Assembly (NCBI GenBank): GCA_964387935.1
Contig: CAYLZN010000058.1
Location: 1-22,889, forward strand
Source: CAYLZN01 sp964387935
Lineage (GTDB): Bacteria > Acidobacteriota > Vicinamibacteria > Vicinamibacterales > JAFNAJ01
Direction: 5' to 3'
Length of the DNA: 22,889 bases
In this document: in pieces, positions 14,696-22,889 of the stretch
Layout: each line of letters starts with the position of its first letter
How positions within the stretch are numbered: the stretch's first letter is position 1
Translations under genes and position numbers: made by a program
The notes under the pieces: model-generated
The model's input: only the letters and a program-made list of their open reading frames with translations
What the model was told of the DNA's origin: nothing
The model's database searches: none

Positions 14696-17557
14696 CTATC
14701 GCGCCTCTCGCTCGAGCGGGTCCTCGCGAATGCGCAGAAGTCCGTGGACCTCACCCGCGGCAGTGGTCAGCGCCAGCGAGTACACACCTGGACCCGCAAG
14801 CGTTCCTGGCGGACTGCGAAACGCCGCCAGAAACGCGGATTCGCCAGGGGGAGGCGTTGGGGGCTGGTACCCCGGGGGTGGATCGAAGCGGCCATCCCAG
14901 GCAAACCGGGTGATGCCGGCTTTCGCAGGAACTTTCAGCGTTCGGGACTGGCGGCCATCGGCGCTCCGAATCTGCAGCGTGAGGGGCGACCCGGACGTAT
15001 CGGACAGGTACCACGTGATCAAGGGCGTGTTCGCGATCTTGGCCCGGTCCATCGCCGCGCCCGGCGGTCGGACGGAGGGGGGGTTGCGTCCCGCGTACGT
15101 GTCGTCGCCGAACTGCCCTCCGCGACTCCGATCCACCCACCAGGTCGCGGTGCGTTGGGTGAACAGGTGTGCCCCGCCCGACAGGACTGCCGCCGTCAAC
15201 TGCTGCAGCGGCGTGATGTCGTCGAGGACGTACAGCCCACGGCCGTGCGTCCCGGCAATGAGATCGTTGTCGCGCGGGTGCACGACGAGGTCGTGGACCG
15301 CCACCGTCGGCATCCCGTGCATCACCGGACGCCACGACGCCCCCCCGTCGAGTGACACGCGCACGCCGAACTCGGTCCCGACGAACAGGAGCCTGGGGTT
15401 CTTCCGGTCGGCGAGCAGCACGTGGACCGGCTCGCCCGGCGGGAGACCGCGGCCGATGTTCGTCCACGTCGCGCCGTAGTCGGTCGTGGCGAAGACCCAC
15501 GTCTGGAAGTCACTGCTGCGATGACCGTCGAACGCCACAAACGCCGTTCCGGGCGCGTGCGCCGACGCCTCGACGTGACTGACCCACAGCCTCTTCGGAA
15601 CCTCGGAGATGTTGCCGTTGACCTGCGTCCACGTCCCTCCATCGTTTCGTGTCACCCAGACGTTGCCATCGTCGGTCCCGGCCCACACGAGCCCAGGCAC
15701 GAGTGGCGACTCGGACAGCGACACCACCGTGGCATGCGTCTCCGCCCCGGTGTTGTCCTGGGTCAGGCCCCCGCTGTCCCTGCGCGTCGTCTCAGGATCG
15801 TTGTTCGAGAGGTCTTTGCTGATGGCGCGCCACGACGCCCCGCCGTCGACCGACTTGAGCACGTGGTTCGCCCCGAGATAGATGGTGCGGCCGTTGTGCG
15901 GCGAGACGATGAACGGCGTCTGCCAGTTGAAGCGGAAGGTGCGGTCAGCCCGCATCTGGGCGTAGAACGCGGCAAGGTCCACCGCCGGCTGGTCGGGCGG
16001 CCTCGGCTTGCCGGTGACCTCCTCGATGTTCGATACGTTCAGCGCGCCCGGGCGCCCGAACACCTCCGCGTAGGTCAGCGCGTCGTATCGCCGGAAGCTG
16101 CCGTTCTCGGCTTCGGTGTAGACACGGCGCCAGTCCTCCGGGTCCGTGGCGATGTGCATCCCGTCGCCCCAGTGCAGCTTCCACGTGTCGTCGTTCCTGA
16201 TGCCGAAGGCGTCGCGCGTGAAGCTGGGCACGCCCCACGTGCCGTTGTCCTGGGTGCCCCCGTAGATCACGTAGGGATCGCGCATGTCCACGCCGATGGC
16301 GTAGTACTGCGTGACCGGCAGGTTCTCGAAGTAGTGGAACGTCCGGCCGTGGTCGTGAGTGACGAAGAACCCCTTGTCCTGGCCCAGGTAGTAGCGGTCG
16401 TGCTGCCTGGGATCGAGCCACATCGCGTGGAAGTCGTAGCCGAACCCGCGCGCGCCCCGTTCGAGGGTCCGGCCCCCGTCGAGCGACTGCCAGAAGTTGA
16501 CGTCGAGCAGGTAGACGTGCTGGTCGTTCGACGGGTTGATCCGGATCTGGCTGAAGAAGAAGGGCCTGACGCTGTGCCGGTTCAGGAAGCGCCAGGTCTC
16601 GCCACCATCCTCTGACCGATAGACGCCGCTGCCCAGCCGGGTCATGTCGGGGAACGCCGGGTCCTTCTCATCCGGCTGGAAGGCGGCCTCGACGGTCGCC
16701 ATGACGACCCGAGGATTCGAGCGCGAGATGGCGACACCAATCCGTCCGAGGTCGCCGCTGGGGAGGCCGCGCGCCAGCCGGCGCCACGACTTGCCGCCGT
16801 CGACCGACTTGAACAGCCCGCTGTCCGGCCCTCCGGAGTCGAACCGGTAAGCCCGCCTGAGCCGCTGGTAGAACGCCACATAAAGAACCTCGGGATTCGA
16901 TGGGTCCATCACGAGGTCGGTGGCGCCGGCCCGTGGCGTCGACGGCAGCCCTCGCTGGAGCTTCTGCCAGGTGGCACCGCCATCAATCGACTTGAAGAGG
17001 CCGCGATCCCCGGACTCACCCCACAGGTTGCCGACCGCTGCCACGTAAACGACGCGGGCATCCGTGGGGTGCAGCACGATCCGGGCGATCTGGTACGAGT
17101 CCTCCAGGCCGACGTTGGCGAACGTGAGCCCACCGTCGGTGGACTTGTAGAGGCCGTCACCCCACCCGACGTCGTTGCGGTTGTTCGCCTCACCGGTCCC
17201 CACCCAGATGACTCTCGGATCCCGTTGGTTGACCGCCACGTCCCCGATGGATCCCGTGGCGTAGCGATCGAAGATCGGCGTGAACGTCGTGCCGCCGTTG
17301 TCGCTCTTCCAGACCCCGCCAGACGCCGACGCCACCAGGAGGAACCGTGGATCGTCGTCCAGGCTCTCCACGTCCACGATGCGCCCCGAGGCACTCCCGG
17401 GGCCAATGCTGCGCCAGACGAAGTCCGACAGGAGGCCCTGTTCGGTGTTGGGATCGGCGCCGGACTCCGGCGCCGCTCGAAGGATCAGGCCACCAAGCAG
17501 CAGCAACGCAAGTGCCGCGACTGCCGGCGGCGCGAGGTGTGTCGACTTTGCTCTCAT
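14696..17557 (-). CDS. Large exported Asp-box (BNR / VPS10-sortilin-like) beta-propeller protein
   Basis: A 953-residue protein with a signal peptide (MRAKSTH followed by a hydrophobic run). The mature part is a multi-bladed propeller. About ten Asp-box turns of the S-x-D-x-G-x-T-W type are visible: SDNGGTTF, STDGGLTF, SIDGGATW, SVDGGKSW, SEDGGETW, SLDGGRTL, SVDGGASW, TRNDGGTW, TTDYGATW, SLDGGASW. Bacterial relatives are annotated as sortilin-like or glycosyl-hydrolase-like, usually without proven activity. A beta-sandwich-like tail follows. The ATG at 17557 gives the cleanest signal peptide; in-frame GTG 17566 and TTG 17575 are alternatives and none has a clear ribosome site. It starts about 20 bases after the TonB receptor stop, so co-transcription and translational coupling are likely. 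Confidence 0.88.
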   Translation of the reverse strand: MRAKSTHLAPPAVAALALLLLGGLILRAAPESGADPNTEQGLLSDFVWRSIGPGSASGRIVDVESLDDDPRFLLVASASGGVWKSDNGGTTFTPIFDRYATGSIGDVAVNQRDPRVIWVGTGEANNRNDVGWGDGLYKSTDGGLTFANVGLEDSYQIARIVLHPTDARVVYVAAVGNLWGESGDRGLFKSIDGGATWQKLQRGLPSTPRAGATDLVMDPSNPEVLYVAFYQRLRRAYRFDSGGPDSGLFKSVDGGKSWRRLARGLPSGDLGRIGVAISRSNPRVVMATVEAAFQPDEKDPAFPDMTRLGSGVYRSEDGGETWRFLNRHSVRPFFFSQIRINPSNDQHVYLLDVNFWQSLDGGRTLERGARGFGYDFHAMWLDPRQHDRYYLGQDKGFFVTHDHGRTFHYFENLPVTQYYAIGVDMRDPYVIYGGTQDNGTWGVPSFTRDAFGIRNDDTWKLHWGDGMHIATDPEDWRRVYTEAENGSFRRYDALTYAEVFGRPGALNVSNIEEVTGKPRPPDQPAVDLAAFYAQMRADRTFRFNWQTPFIVSPHNGRTIYLGANHVLKSVDGGASWRAISKDLSNNDPETTRRDSGGLTQDNTGAETHATVVSLSESPLVPGLVWAGTDDGNVWVTRNDGGTWTQVNGNISEVPKRLWVSHVEASAHAPGTAFVAFDGHRSSDFQTWVFATTDYGATWTNIGRGLPPGEPVHVLLADRKNPRLLFVGTEFGVRVSLDGGASWRPVMHGMPTVAVHDLVVHPRDNDLIAGTHGRGLYVLDDITPLQQLTAAVLSGGAHLFTQRTATWWVDRSRGGQFGDDTYAGRNPPSVRPPGAAMDRAKIANTPLITWYLSDTSGSPLTLQIRSADGRQSRTLKVPAKAGITRFAWDGRFDPPPGYQPPTPPPGESAFLAAFRSPPGTLAGPGVYSLALTTAAGEVHGLLRIREDPLEREAR

Positions 17558-17577
17558 CGGGGTCACCCGGGTCAACG

Positions 17578-20391
17578 TCAGAACGTGTAGCTCACACCCA
17601 GCCTGACGATCCGCGGCGGGACGATGCTCGTGACGTTGCCGAAGCTCGCCCCTGACCGCGTCGTGACCCCGAGTTCCACGTTGGTATTCGTCACATTGAA
17701 CAGGTCGAACTGGAACGCCGTGCGTCCACGCCAGAGCGTCAGGCGTTTCTCGAACCGGAGGTTCAGCAGGTTCTGCGTGGGCAGGCGATTGGCCGCGGGC
17801 TCGTCCATCCGGAGGATGAGGCTCCCGGAGCGGACCAAACCTGTCGTGAAGCGCGCGTCACGTCCCCACACGTCGCCGCTCGCGCTCGTGAACGTCCCGG
17901 CGACCTGCATCTCCCACGGGAGGTCGTAGCTGCCGGCGACCTTGTAGTTCCACTGCCAGTACTGGCTCCTCGGGAAGAACTCCTCGTTCGGGGTCACGGG
18001 CACGCCGGTCCCGCTGGCTCCGGTCGCGGTGTTGAACGCGACCCACTCGTCCACGTGGGTGGCCAGGAAGGAGGTGACCAGCTGCCAGCGATTCGACATC
18101 CGCTTCTGAGCGGCGACCTCCACGCTGTGAAAGCTGTTGTCGTACCCCGGGACGTTCAAGTCCACGTTCCGGATGAACGCGCTGCCCGCGTAGTCCGCCG
18201 CGTACTCGTAATAGGTGATCGCCTGACCATCGTCCGCCGTACCGACAACGCCATCGGGCCCTGGATCCTTGGCCGGGATCGCGATGCCGTAGGCCTCGTA
18301 GGGCCGCAAGACGTTCACGGTCCTGTAGCGATCCACCTCACGGCGGTAGACGTAGCTCGCACGCGCCTGGAAGTTGCTCGCGATCTGTCGCTCGAGCGAC
18401 GCGGTCACCTCGTGGGTCTTCGGTTGATCGAGGTCCGGGTTGATGGCCGACGTCTTGGCGCCCGTGGCCGTCACAAACGTCCCGAACTCACCGTCGTCGT
18501 AATTCCTGTTGCCGTTGAGATCGTTCCAGCGGTAGGTCGTCGAGGCGGAGGCGTTGTTGTTGAACGTGTCGGCGTAGGTGGCCTGCATGGCGTAGTTGAA
18601 CCACCCGTACGTCGCCTTGACAACCGTGCGGTTACCCTGGTCGAGAGGATATGCGACGCCGATCCGCGGGGCCCAGTTGTTCCACGTCACCACGTCGATC
18701 TTCGGGAAGTCGCCCCCGGGGTAGAAGCGCCCCGCTTCCTTGGACTGCTCCGGGATGTAGACGTCGTAGCCCTCGAAGCGCACGCCCGCGTTGATGGTGG
18801 CACGGTCGCCGATGCGCCAGGCATCACGCACGTAGGTCGAATACGTGCGCATGTTGTTGAGCGTGTTGTAGGGGTAGTTGTAGACGACGACTTGAAACGG
18901 TACGCCGTTCTGGAAACGAAGCTGGTAGTCCCCGCCATCGGACTCACGCGGCGAATCATACGTCCGGTTCTCGTCGGTGAACTCCACGCCCGCCTTGATC
19001 TCGTGGCTGCCCTTCCACCAGTCGGGCACGTAGTGCGACACGCTGCCGTTGTACTGCCAGCGGCCCCGCCCGCCGACGTAGGGCGTCGTCAGGTACCGCC
19101 CGGCGTAGCGAAGGGTCACCGTGTCGTACGCCGGCGGGTCGTCCGTGCGGTTCAGCCCGTCGGTTTCGTACTTCCATCGGCCGACGAAGGCGTTCACAAA
19201 GGTGCGGTCGGACGCGACCCACGACCACTCCGCCTTGCCGGCGAGGGGCTTGAAGATCTGGTGCCAGGTCGATTCCTGGTACCGGAACGCGTCGGCGTTG
19301 CGCTCCGGATAGTCCTTGGTCTGGGACTGAACGAATCCGGCGAACCTGTGCTGAGCGTTGATCTGCCCGGTGAGCTTGCCGGTGTAGTTCTCGAGCGTCA
19401 CCTTGTAATAACCCGGCACGCCCGGTTCGGACTCGTAGCCGGCGACGCCGCTCTTGATCAACTGGTGGCGGTAGGATCCGTAGAACCACAGCTTCTGCCG
19501 GAAGACGGGTCCGCCCAGATCCGCATTGGCATCGTGATAGGCCTCCAGCGGATTTCCTTCCTTCGCGCCACGGGCGCGCAACGCGTCGTCCACGTTGTCG
19601 CTCTGCAGCGCTGGTGTCTCCCACCCGAAGTAGCCCGAGCCGTGGAACTGGTCGCCGCCCGACTTCAGAACAGCGAGGAACTGCGTTCCAGGGGTGGACA
19701 TCTCGGCGTCGTTTCCCATGGCCTTGACCTGCACTTCCTGGAAGGCCCCGTAGTCGTAGTAGAAACCGGCGCCGCCGGCGTCCTCGCGCGTGTCCACGCC
19801 GTCGAGCGAGGGCTTGTTCCCCCCGCTCGACGACCCGTAGTTCGAATAGCTCTGCTGGGTGCCAACGGCCGTGCCCCCGACGTCCACGCCGGCCACGCGG
19901 ATGCCGGGCGCGAGGTTCATCGCCTGCCACATGCTCCGCGACGTCGGCAACTGCTCGAGGGCCTCCTTCCCCAGATTCGCGCTGACGGCGGTGGTCCGGA
20001 TGTCGACCACGGGTGACGCGGAAGTCACGGTCACGGCTTCCTCGATGGCGCCGACCCCCAGCGTCTCGTTGATCGTGGCGATGAAGCCCGTATCCACCCG
20101 CACCTCCCGGACGGCCGGGGTGAAGCCCTCGAGGTCGCAGGTGACCGTGTAGACGCCCGCTGGCAGCGCCGTGAACCGGTACCGCCCTTCCTCATCGGTC
20201 ACGGTCGTCCGCGCCCCACCCAGCAGCGCCGGGCTCTCGATGGTGACCGTCACCCCGGGCAGCACTCCACCGCTCTGGTCGGTGACCTTGCCCTCGATCC
20301 CGGACCGATCGGTGGTCTGCGCCTGGGAAGACCCTGCCAGGAAGGTCGTGAAGAGAATCGCCGTCCAGACAACCCAAACGCCTCTGCGCAT
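17578..20391 (-). CDS. Oar-like TonB-dependent outer-membrane receptor with carboxypeptidase-regulatory domain
   Basis: A 937-residue outer-membrane transporter. It has a signal peptide ending near SSQAQ and a CarboxypepD_reg-like beta-sandwich (about 30-110: GIEGKVTDQSGGVLPGVTV, GRYRFTALPAGVYTV). A plug domain follows (VTVTSASPVVDIRTTAV, EQLPTSRSMWQAMNLAPGI), then a long beta-barrel. The C-terminus RLGVSYTF ends in the phenylalanine expected for BAM-mediated insertion. The start at 20391 is supported by GGAGGT (20399-20404, minus strand, 7-base spacer). It heads the series with the Asp-box and C45-TPR genes. Oar-like receptors import or bind large ligands; the substrate is unknown. Confidence 0.93.
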   Translation of the reverse strand: MRRGVWVVWTAILFTTFLAGSSQAQTTDRSGIEGKVTDQSGGVLPGVTVTIESPALLGGARTTVTDEEGRYRFTALPAGVYTVTCDLEGFTPAVREVRVDTGFIATINETLGVGAIEEAVTVTSASPVVDIRTTAVSANLGKEALEQLPTSRSMWQAMNLAPGIRVAGVDVGGTAVGTQQSYSNYGSSSGGNKPSLDGVDTREDAGGAGFYYDYGAFQEVQVKAMGNDAEMSTPGTQFLAVLKSGGDQFHGSGYFGWETPALQSDNVDDALRARGAKEGNPLEAYHDANADLGGPVFRQKLWFYGSYRHQLIKSGVAGYESEPGVPGYYKVTLENYTGKLTGQINAQHRFAGFVQSQTKDYPERNADAFRYQESTWHQIFKPLAGKAEWSWVASDRTFVNAFVGRWKYETDGLNRTDDPPAYDTVTLRYAGRYLTTPYVGGRGRWQYNGSVSHYVPDWWKGSHEIKAGVEFTDENRTYDSPRESDGGDYQLRFQNGVPFQVVVYNYPYNTLNNMRTYSTYVRDAWRIGDRATINAGVRFEGYDVYIPEQSKEAGRFYPGGDFPKIDVVTWNNWAPRIGVAYPLDQGNRTVVKATYGWFNYAMQATYADTFNNNASASTTYRWNDLNGNRNYDDGEFGTFVTATGAKTSAINPDLDQPKTHEVTASLERQIASNFQARASYVYRREVDRYRTVNVLRPYEAYGIAIPAKDPGPDGVVGTADDGQAITYYEYAADYAGSAFIRNVDLNVPGYDNSFHSVEVAAQKRMSNRWQLVTSFLATHVDEWVAFNTATGASGTGVPVTPNEEFFPRSQYWQWNYKVAGSYDLPWEMQVAGTFTSASGDVWGRDARFTTGLVRSGSLILRMDEPAANRLPTQNLLNLRFEKRLTLWRGRTAFQFDLFNVTNTNVELGVTTRSGASFGNVTSIVPPRIVRLGVSYTF

Positions 20392-20484
20392 GTTGATTAC
20401 CTCCATCGATCGAGCGGGAAGTGGTCGCGGACGCAAGACAGACCTTGGCCTTGGCGGTCAAGCGTGGAGGAGGAGTGGGAACTC

Positions 20485-20548
20485 GGCAAGCGACATCACG
20501 CGGCATGGCCGGCTGTCGCCTAATGTCGTTGGGCCCGGAACGCTTGCC
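20485..20548. promoter_or_regulatory. Inverted-repeat half-sites in the divergent promoter region
   Basis: GGCAAGCG (20485-20492) and CGCTTGCC (20541-20548) are exact inverse complements. The nested CGACAT (20491-20496) and ATGTCG (20523-20528) form a second pair. They lie in the 196-base region between the TonB receptor and HTH-TPR regulator genes. They could be regulator half-sites, though repeats of this length can arise by chance. Confidence 0.25.
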
Positions 20549-20587
20549 ATCCCGATGGCGGCGGCAGCAGAATGGGGGGACTCTGCC

Positions 20588-21988
20588 ATGTCCGTGGCAT
20601 CCGACCCACCTTCCGGCGTGCGCGGAGGTCCTGCACGGGACCGGACCGGCACCCGGTTGGATGGCTGGAAAGCGATTGCCGGCCACCTGGGACGCGACAT
20701 CCGCACGGTTCAACGCTGGGAGCTCAGTGAAGGACTGCCCGTGCACCGGCTGGGGCACAGACAGCGGTCGTCCGCGTATGCGTACTCCGGTGAGCTTGAC
20801 GCGTGGGTCGCAGCCCGGGCGCCCGCCGAACGCGATGGCGAGGGTGATCCGGACGCCGCGATGCCGGCTCCCGGCCTGGCGGCACCCCCTCAACCGGCAC
20901 GCCGCAGGCGCCTGACCGCCGTCACTGCTACGGGCCTTCTTCTCGTGTCGCTTGGACTGCTCGGCGCCGGTGTCGTCACCTGGCGTGTGCTCCGCGGAGG
21001 CTCGGCGGCGCAGGCTGACACCCGCCATCCCCAGGCGTACTCGGCCTTTGCCGAGGGACAGGCGCTCTACCTCTCGCGCCATTATCACGAAGCGGCCATA
21101 TCCCTGGAACGAGCGGTGACGCTCGACCCCTCCTACGGGATTGCCTGGGCCTGGCTCGGCAAGGCCTACGGGCGCCTCGCGCAGCCGGTGTGGGCCGGCG
21201 GTCCGCCCGCGACCGACCGCGCCACTGAGGCTGCTCAACGAGCAGTGACTCACGCGCCGGACACCGCGGACTCCCACGTGGCGCTCGCACTTGCTGCGCG
21301 CGCGCGAGGTGATGTCGAGGGGTGGCGGTCCAGCGCCCGCAGGGCACTGGAACTCGACGCTCGTACCGCCGAGGCCCTCGCCCTGCTCGGCGATTCGTAC
21401 GGCGCCGTCATCTACAGCTGCCGTCTCGACCAGGACGCCGCGTTGGCTGAGGAATACTACCGGCAGGCGATGGAGTTGATGCCGAGCCTGACCACGGCGG
21501 CAAGCAACCGCGCCGGCAACCTGAGGCGGATGGGGCGCAATGCCGACTGCATCGACTTGCTGAACCGGACCATGCGCGACTACCCGGACTCAACGCCTTT
21601 GCTGGCGGTGCGAGGCGTGTGCCGGCTGCTGCAGGGGGACGTCGAAGGCGCGACAGAGGACATCGCGCCGCTCCGCAGCAATCCGAAGATCGCCCCAGCA
21701 GGTTCGCTCGTCTACCTTGGTCTGCTGGCCCTGAAGACGGGGCGAACGGAGGACGGCGTTCGCGACCTCGAGGCCTTCACCCAGTACGATCGGAGCGCGA
21801 GGGCCGAGTTGATCGTGGCGGAAGCGTATGCCGTTGCCGGCCACATCGATCGCGCAGCCGCCCACATCACCCGCGCCATCGCGCTCGATCCAGCCTGCGC
21901 GCCGTTCGTTGCGAAGTCCATCGCCTTCAGCGCCATTCGCGGCGAGAAACCGATCGAGTCCGTGCTCGCCCGCCACGGGATTCACTGA
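20588..21988 (+). CDS. Membrane-bound HTH regulator with TPR sensor domain
   Basis: A 466-residue protein built as HTH, membrane span, TPRs. Residues 25-78 (LDGWKAIAGHLGRDIRTVQR, then ELDAWVAARA) closely resemble the HTH of the PD40 regulator at 8203-10287. Residues about 110-131 are a single span (VTATGLLLVSLGLLGAGVV). Residues about 145-460 contain repeated TPR-like helix pairs (HYHEAAISLERAVTLDPSYG, AEEYYRQAMELMPSL, HIDRAAAHITRAIALDPACA). The start at 20588 has GGGGGGA about 7 bases upstream; ATG 20555 is an alternative. It is divergent from the TonB receptor operon and the obvious candidate to control it, sensing an envelope protein through the TPRs. The target is inference. Confidence 0.88.
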   Translation: MSVASDPPSGVRGGPARDRTGTRLDGWKAIAGHLGRDIRTVQRWELSEGLPVHRLGHRQRSSAYAYSGELDAWVAARAPAERDGEGDPDAAMPAPGLAAPPQPARRRRLTAVTATGLLLVSLGLLGAGVVTWRVLRGGSAAQADTRHPQAYSAFAEGQALYLSRHYHEAAISLERAVTLDPSYGIAWAWLGKAYGRLAQPVWAGGPPATDRATEAAQRAVTHAPDTADSHVALALAARARGDVEGWRSSARRALELDARTAEALALLGDSYGAVIYSCRLDQDAALAEEYYRQAMELMPSLTTAASNRAGNLRRMGRNADCIDLLNRTMRDYPDSTPLLAVRGVCRLLQGDVEGATEDIAPLRSNPKIAPAGSLVYLGLLALKTGRTEDGVRDLEAFTQYDRSARAELIVAEAYAVAGHIDRAAAHITRAIALDPACAPFVAKSIAFSAIRGEKPIESVLARHGIH

Positions 21989-22036
21989 CTGGCGCGGCGC
22001 CCGTTGATCGACTGGCGGGGATCCCCCACCCTCGCC

Positions 22037-22115
22037 GCATGCCGTCTGCCGTAAGCCGCCAGCCATAAGCCGCCAGCCGCAAGCCGCTGGCCGCAAGCCG
22101 CCGGCCGCAAGCCGG
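22037..22115. repeat. Tandem repeat, about 5.6 copies of a 14-bp unit
   Basis: The consensus unit is GCAAGCCGCCAGCC. Units begin at 22037 (three mismatches), 22051, 22065, 22079 and 22093, with a partial unit at 22107. Each unit contains short GCC/GGC dyads that can pair between copies. The array lies between the HTH-TPR regulator and the efflux-adaptor gene. Similar AAGCCGCCAGCC-like intergenic arrays are known to me from other GC-rich environmental genomes, but their role is not established. Confidence 0.85.
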
Positions 22116-22169
22116 AAGTTGTTCCCCTCCGTTTCGTTCGCATAAGCTGTTGACTCCGCGAGGAGATTC

Positions 22170-22889
22170 TTGGCGAAGCCCACCGAAGACCTGTCCGCCC
22201 TGCGCATCGAGCGCGAGCCGTATCGCCCCTCCCGGGGACGCTGGGGGCGCTGGCTGGTGTTGTTGTTCCTCGTCGGCGCCGTCGGCGCTGCCGCCTGGTG
22301 GTGGCTCACCCGCGAACGCCCGATCGAGGTGGAAGCGGTGGCGGTCACCGCACGCGCCGCCGGAGCACAGGCCTCCGTCCTGAACGCGTCCGGCTACGTC
22401 ACCGCGCGCCGTCGCGCCACCGTGTCGTCCAAGGTCACCGGCAAGGTGATCGAGGTCAACGTCGAGGAGGGCATGGCCGTGCGCGAGGGGCAGGTCCTCG
22501 CGCGGCTGGACGACTCGATGGTGTGCGCCTCGCTGGACCTCGCCCGCGCGCAGCTCGATGCCGCGCGTCAGGCCATCCCCGAGATCGAGGTCCGCCTCGA
22601 GCAGGCGCGCATCACGCTCCGGCGCCAGGAACAGCTCCGCCGCGAGGGCCTGAACACGCCCTCGGACATCGACAACGCGCAGGCCGAGGTGAACTCGCTC
22701 GTGGCACGACTCGCCGCCGCGAAGGAACAGATCAAAGTCGCCGAGAGCCAGATCGCGCTTCAGCAGACGGCGCTCGACGACATGGTGATCCGCGCGCCCT
22801 TCAGCGGCGTGGCGATCTCCAAGGACGCACAGCCCGGCGAGATGGTCTCCCCGGTCTCCGCGGGCGGCGGCTTCACGCGCACCGGCATC
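22170..22889 (+). CDS. HlyD/MacA-type efflux periplasmic adaptor (3' end outside the window)
   Basis: 240 codons are visible. A cytoplasmic N-terminus of about 27 residues precedes one membrane span (WLVLLFLVGAVGAAAWWW). The first half of a lipoyl/barrel-sandwich domain follows (SGYVTARRRATVSSKVTGKV, then EEGMAVREGQVLARLDD). Next is an alpha-hairpin coiled coil (ARAQLDAARQ to AKEQIKVAESQIALQQ), and the strand returns with VIRAPFSGVAISKDAQPGEM. This is the classical adaptor linking an inner-membrane pump (MacB-type ABC or RND) to an outer-membrane channel. The start is a TTG with GAGGAG at 22160-22165 (4-base spacer). The pump gene is expected just downstream of the window. Confidence 0.9.
   Translation, partial: MAKPTEDLSALRIEREPYRPSRGRWGRWLVLLFLVGAVGAAAWWWLTRERPIEVEAVAVTARAAGAQASVLNASGYVTARRRATVSSKVTGKVIEVNVEEGMAVREGQVLARLDDSMVCASLDLARAQLDAARQAIPEIEVRLEQARITLRRQEQLRREGLNTPSDIDNAQAEVNSLVARLAAAKEQIKVAESQIALQQTALDDMVIRAPFSGVAISKDAQPGEMVSPVSAGGGFTRTGI

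Noticed and set aside
13311..15479. 722-codon plus-strand open frame
   Set aside because: It is antisense to the C45-TPR and Asp-box genes, spans their intergenic region and shows arginine-rich shadow composition. It is a by-product of high GC.
18055..20016. 653-codon plus-strand open frame
   Set aside because: It is entirely antisense to the TonB receptor gene. Its residues are Val/Arg/Gly-rich with no domain, and the opposite strand has clear receptor signatures and a proper Shine-Dalgarno.
22037..22115. CRISPR array
   Set aside because: The units are 14 bp, contiguous and without spacers, and no cas gene is present.

Overview
The window is GC-rich DNA whose gene set resembles an environmental member of the Acidobacteriota, probably the Vicinamibacteria. 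That placement is inference. It rests on regulators that join an N-terminal helix-turn-helix to one membrane span and a large extracytoplasmic sensor, an Oar-like TonB receptor with an N-terminal carboxypeptidase-regulatory domain, and a large Asp-box (BNR/VPS10-like) secreted protein. No rRNA or tRNA gene, insertion sequence or CRISPR array was recognised.

Layout. At 3-1761 lies a large secreted protein of unknown function, interrupted by a 10-N scaffold gap; a 27-bp identical repeat flanks the gap and suggests that two overlapping contig ends were left unmerged. At 1788-2527 is a Phd/YefM-VapC toxin-antitoxin pair with a probable leaderless, palindrome-bearing promoter. A helical lipoprotein (minus strand) follows, then a plus-strand HELLH metallopeptidase-like protein that also carries a ComEA-like helix-hairpin-helix and C-terminal membrane spans. 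Next come a cysteine-rich secreted protein (5244-7289) and, converging on it, a DsbA-like thiol oxidoreductase (7297-8064). A minus-strand HTH-TM-PD40 propeller regulator occupies 8203-10287 and is followed by a frameshifted Uma2-family gene.

A compact arsenic module (arsR, ACR3 efflux pump) lies at 11282-12756 with a perfect palindrome just before arsR. It is bracketed by two genes that each contain one apparent single-base frameshift. The minus strand from 20391 down to 12815 reads as one gene series: TonB-dependent receptor, Asp-box protein, and a secreted C45-type Ntn-hydrolase fused to TPRs whose C-terminal end is frameshifted. Divergent from that series is a second HTH-TM regulator, this one with a TPR sensor half; it is the natural candidate to control the operon. 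The window closes with a 14-bp tandem repeat and the start of an HlyD/MacA-type efflux adaptor that runs off the end.

The most system-like unit is the receptor / Asp-box / C45-TPR gene series with its divergent membrane-bound HTH-TPR regulator. It could be an envelope uptake and amide-hydrolysis locus. The second is the pairing of a cysteine-rich exported protein with a dedicated DsbA-like enzyme. Substrates and functions of both remain inference.
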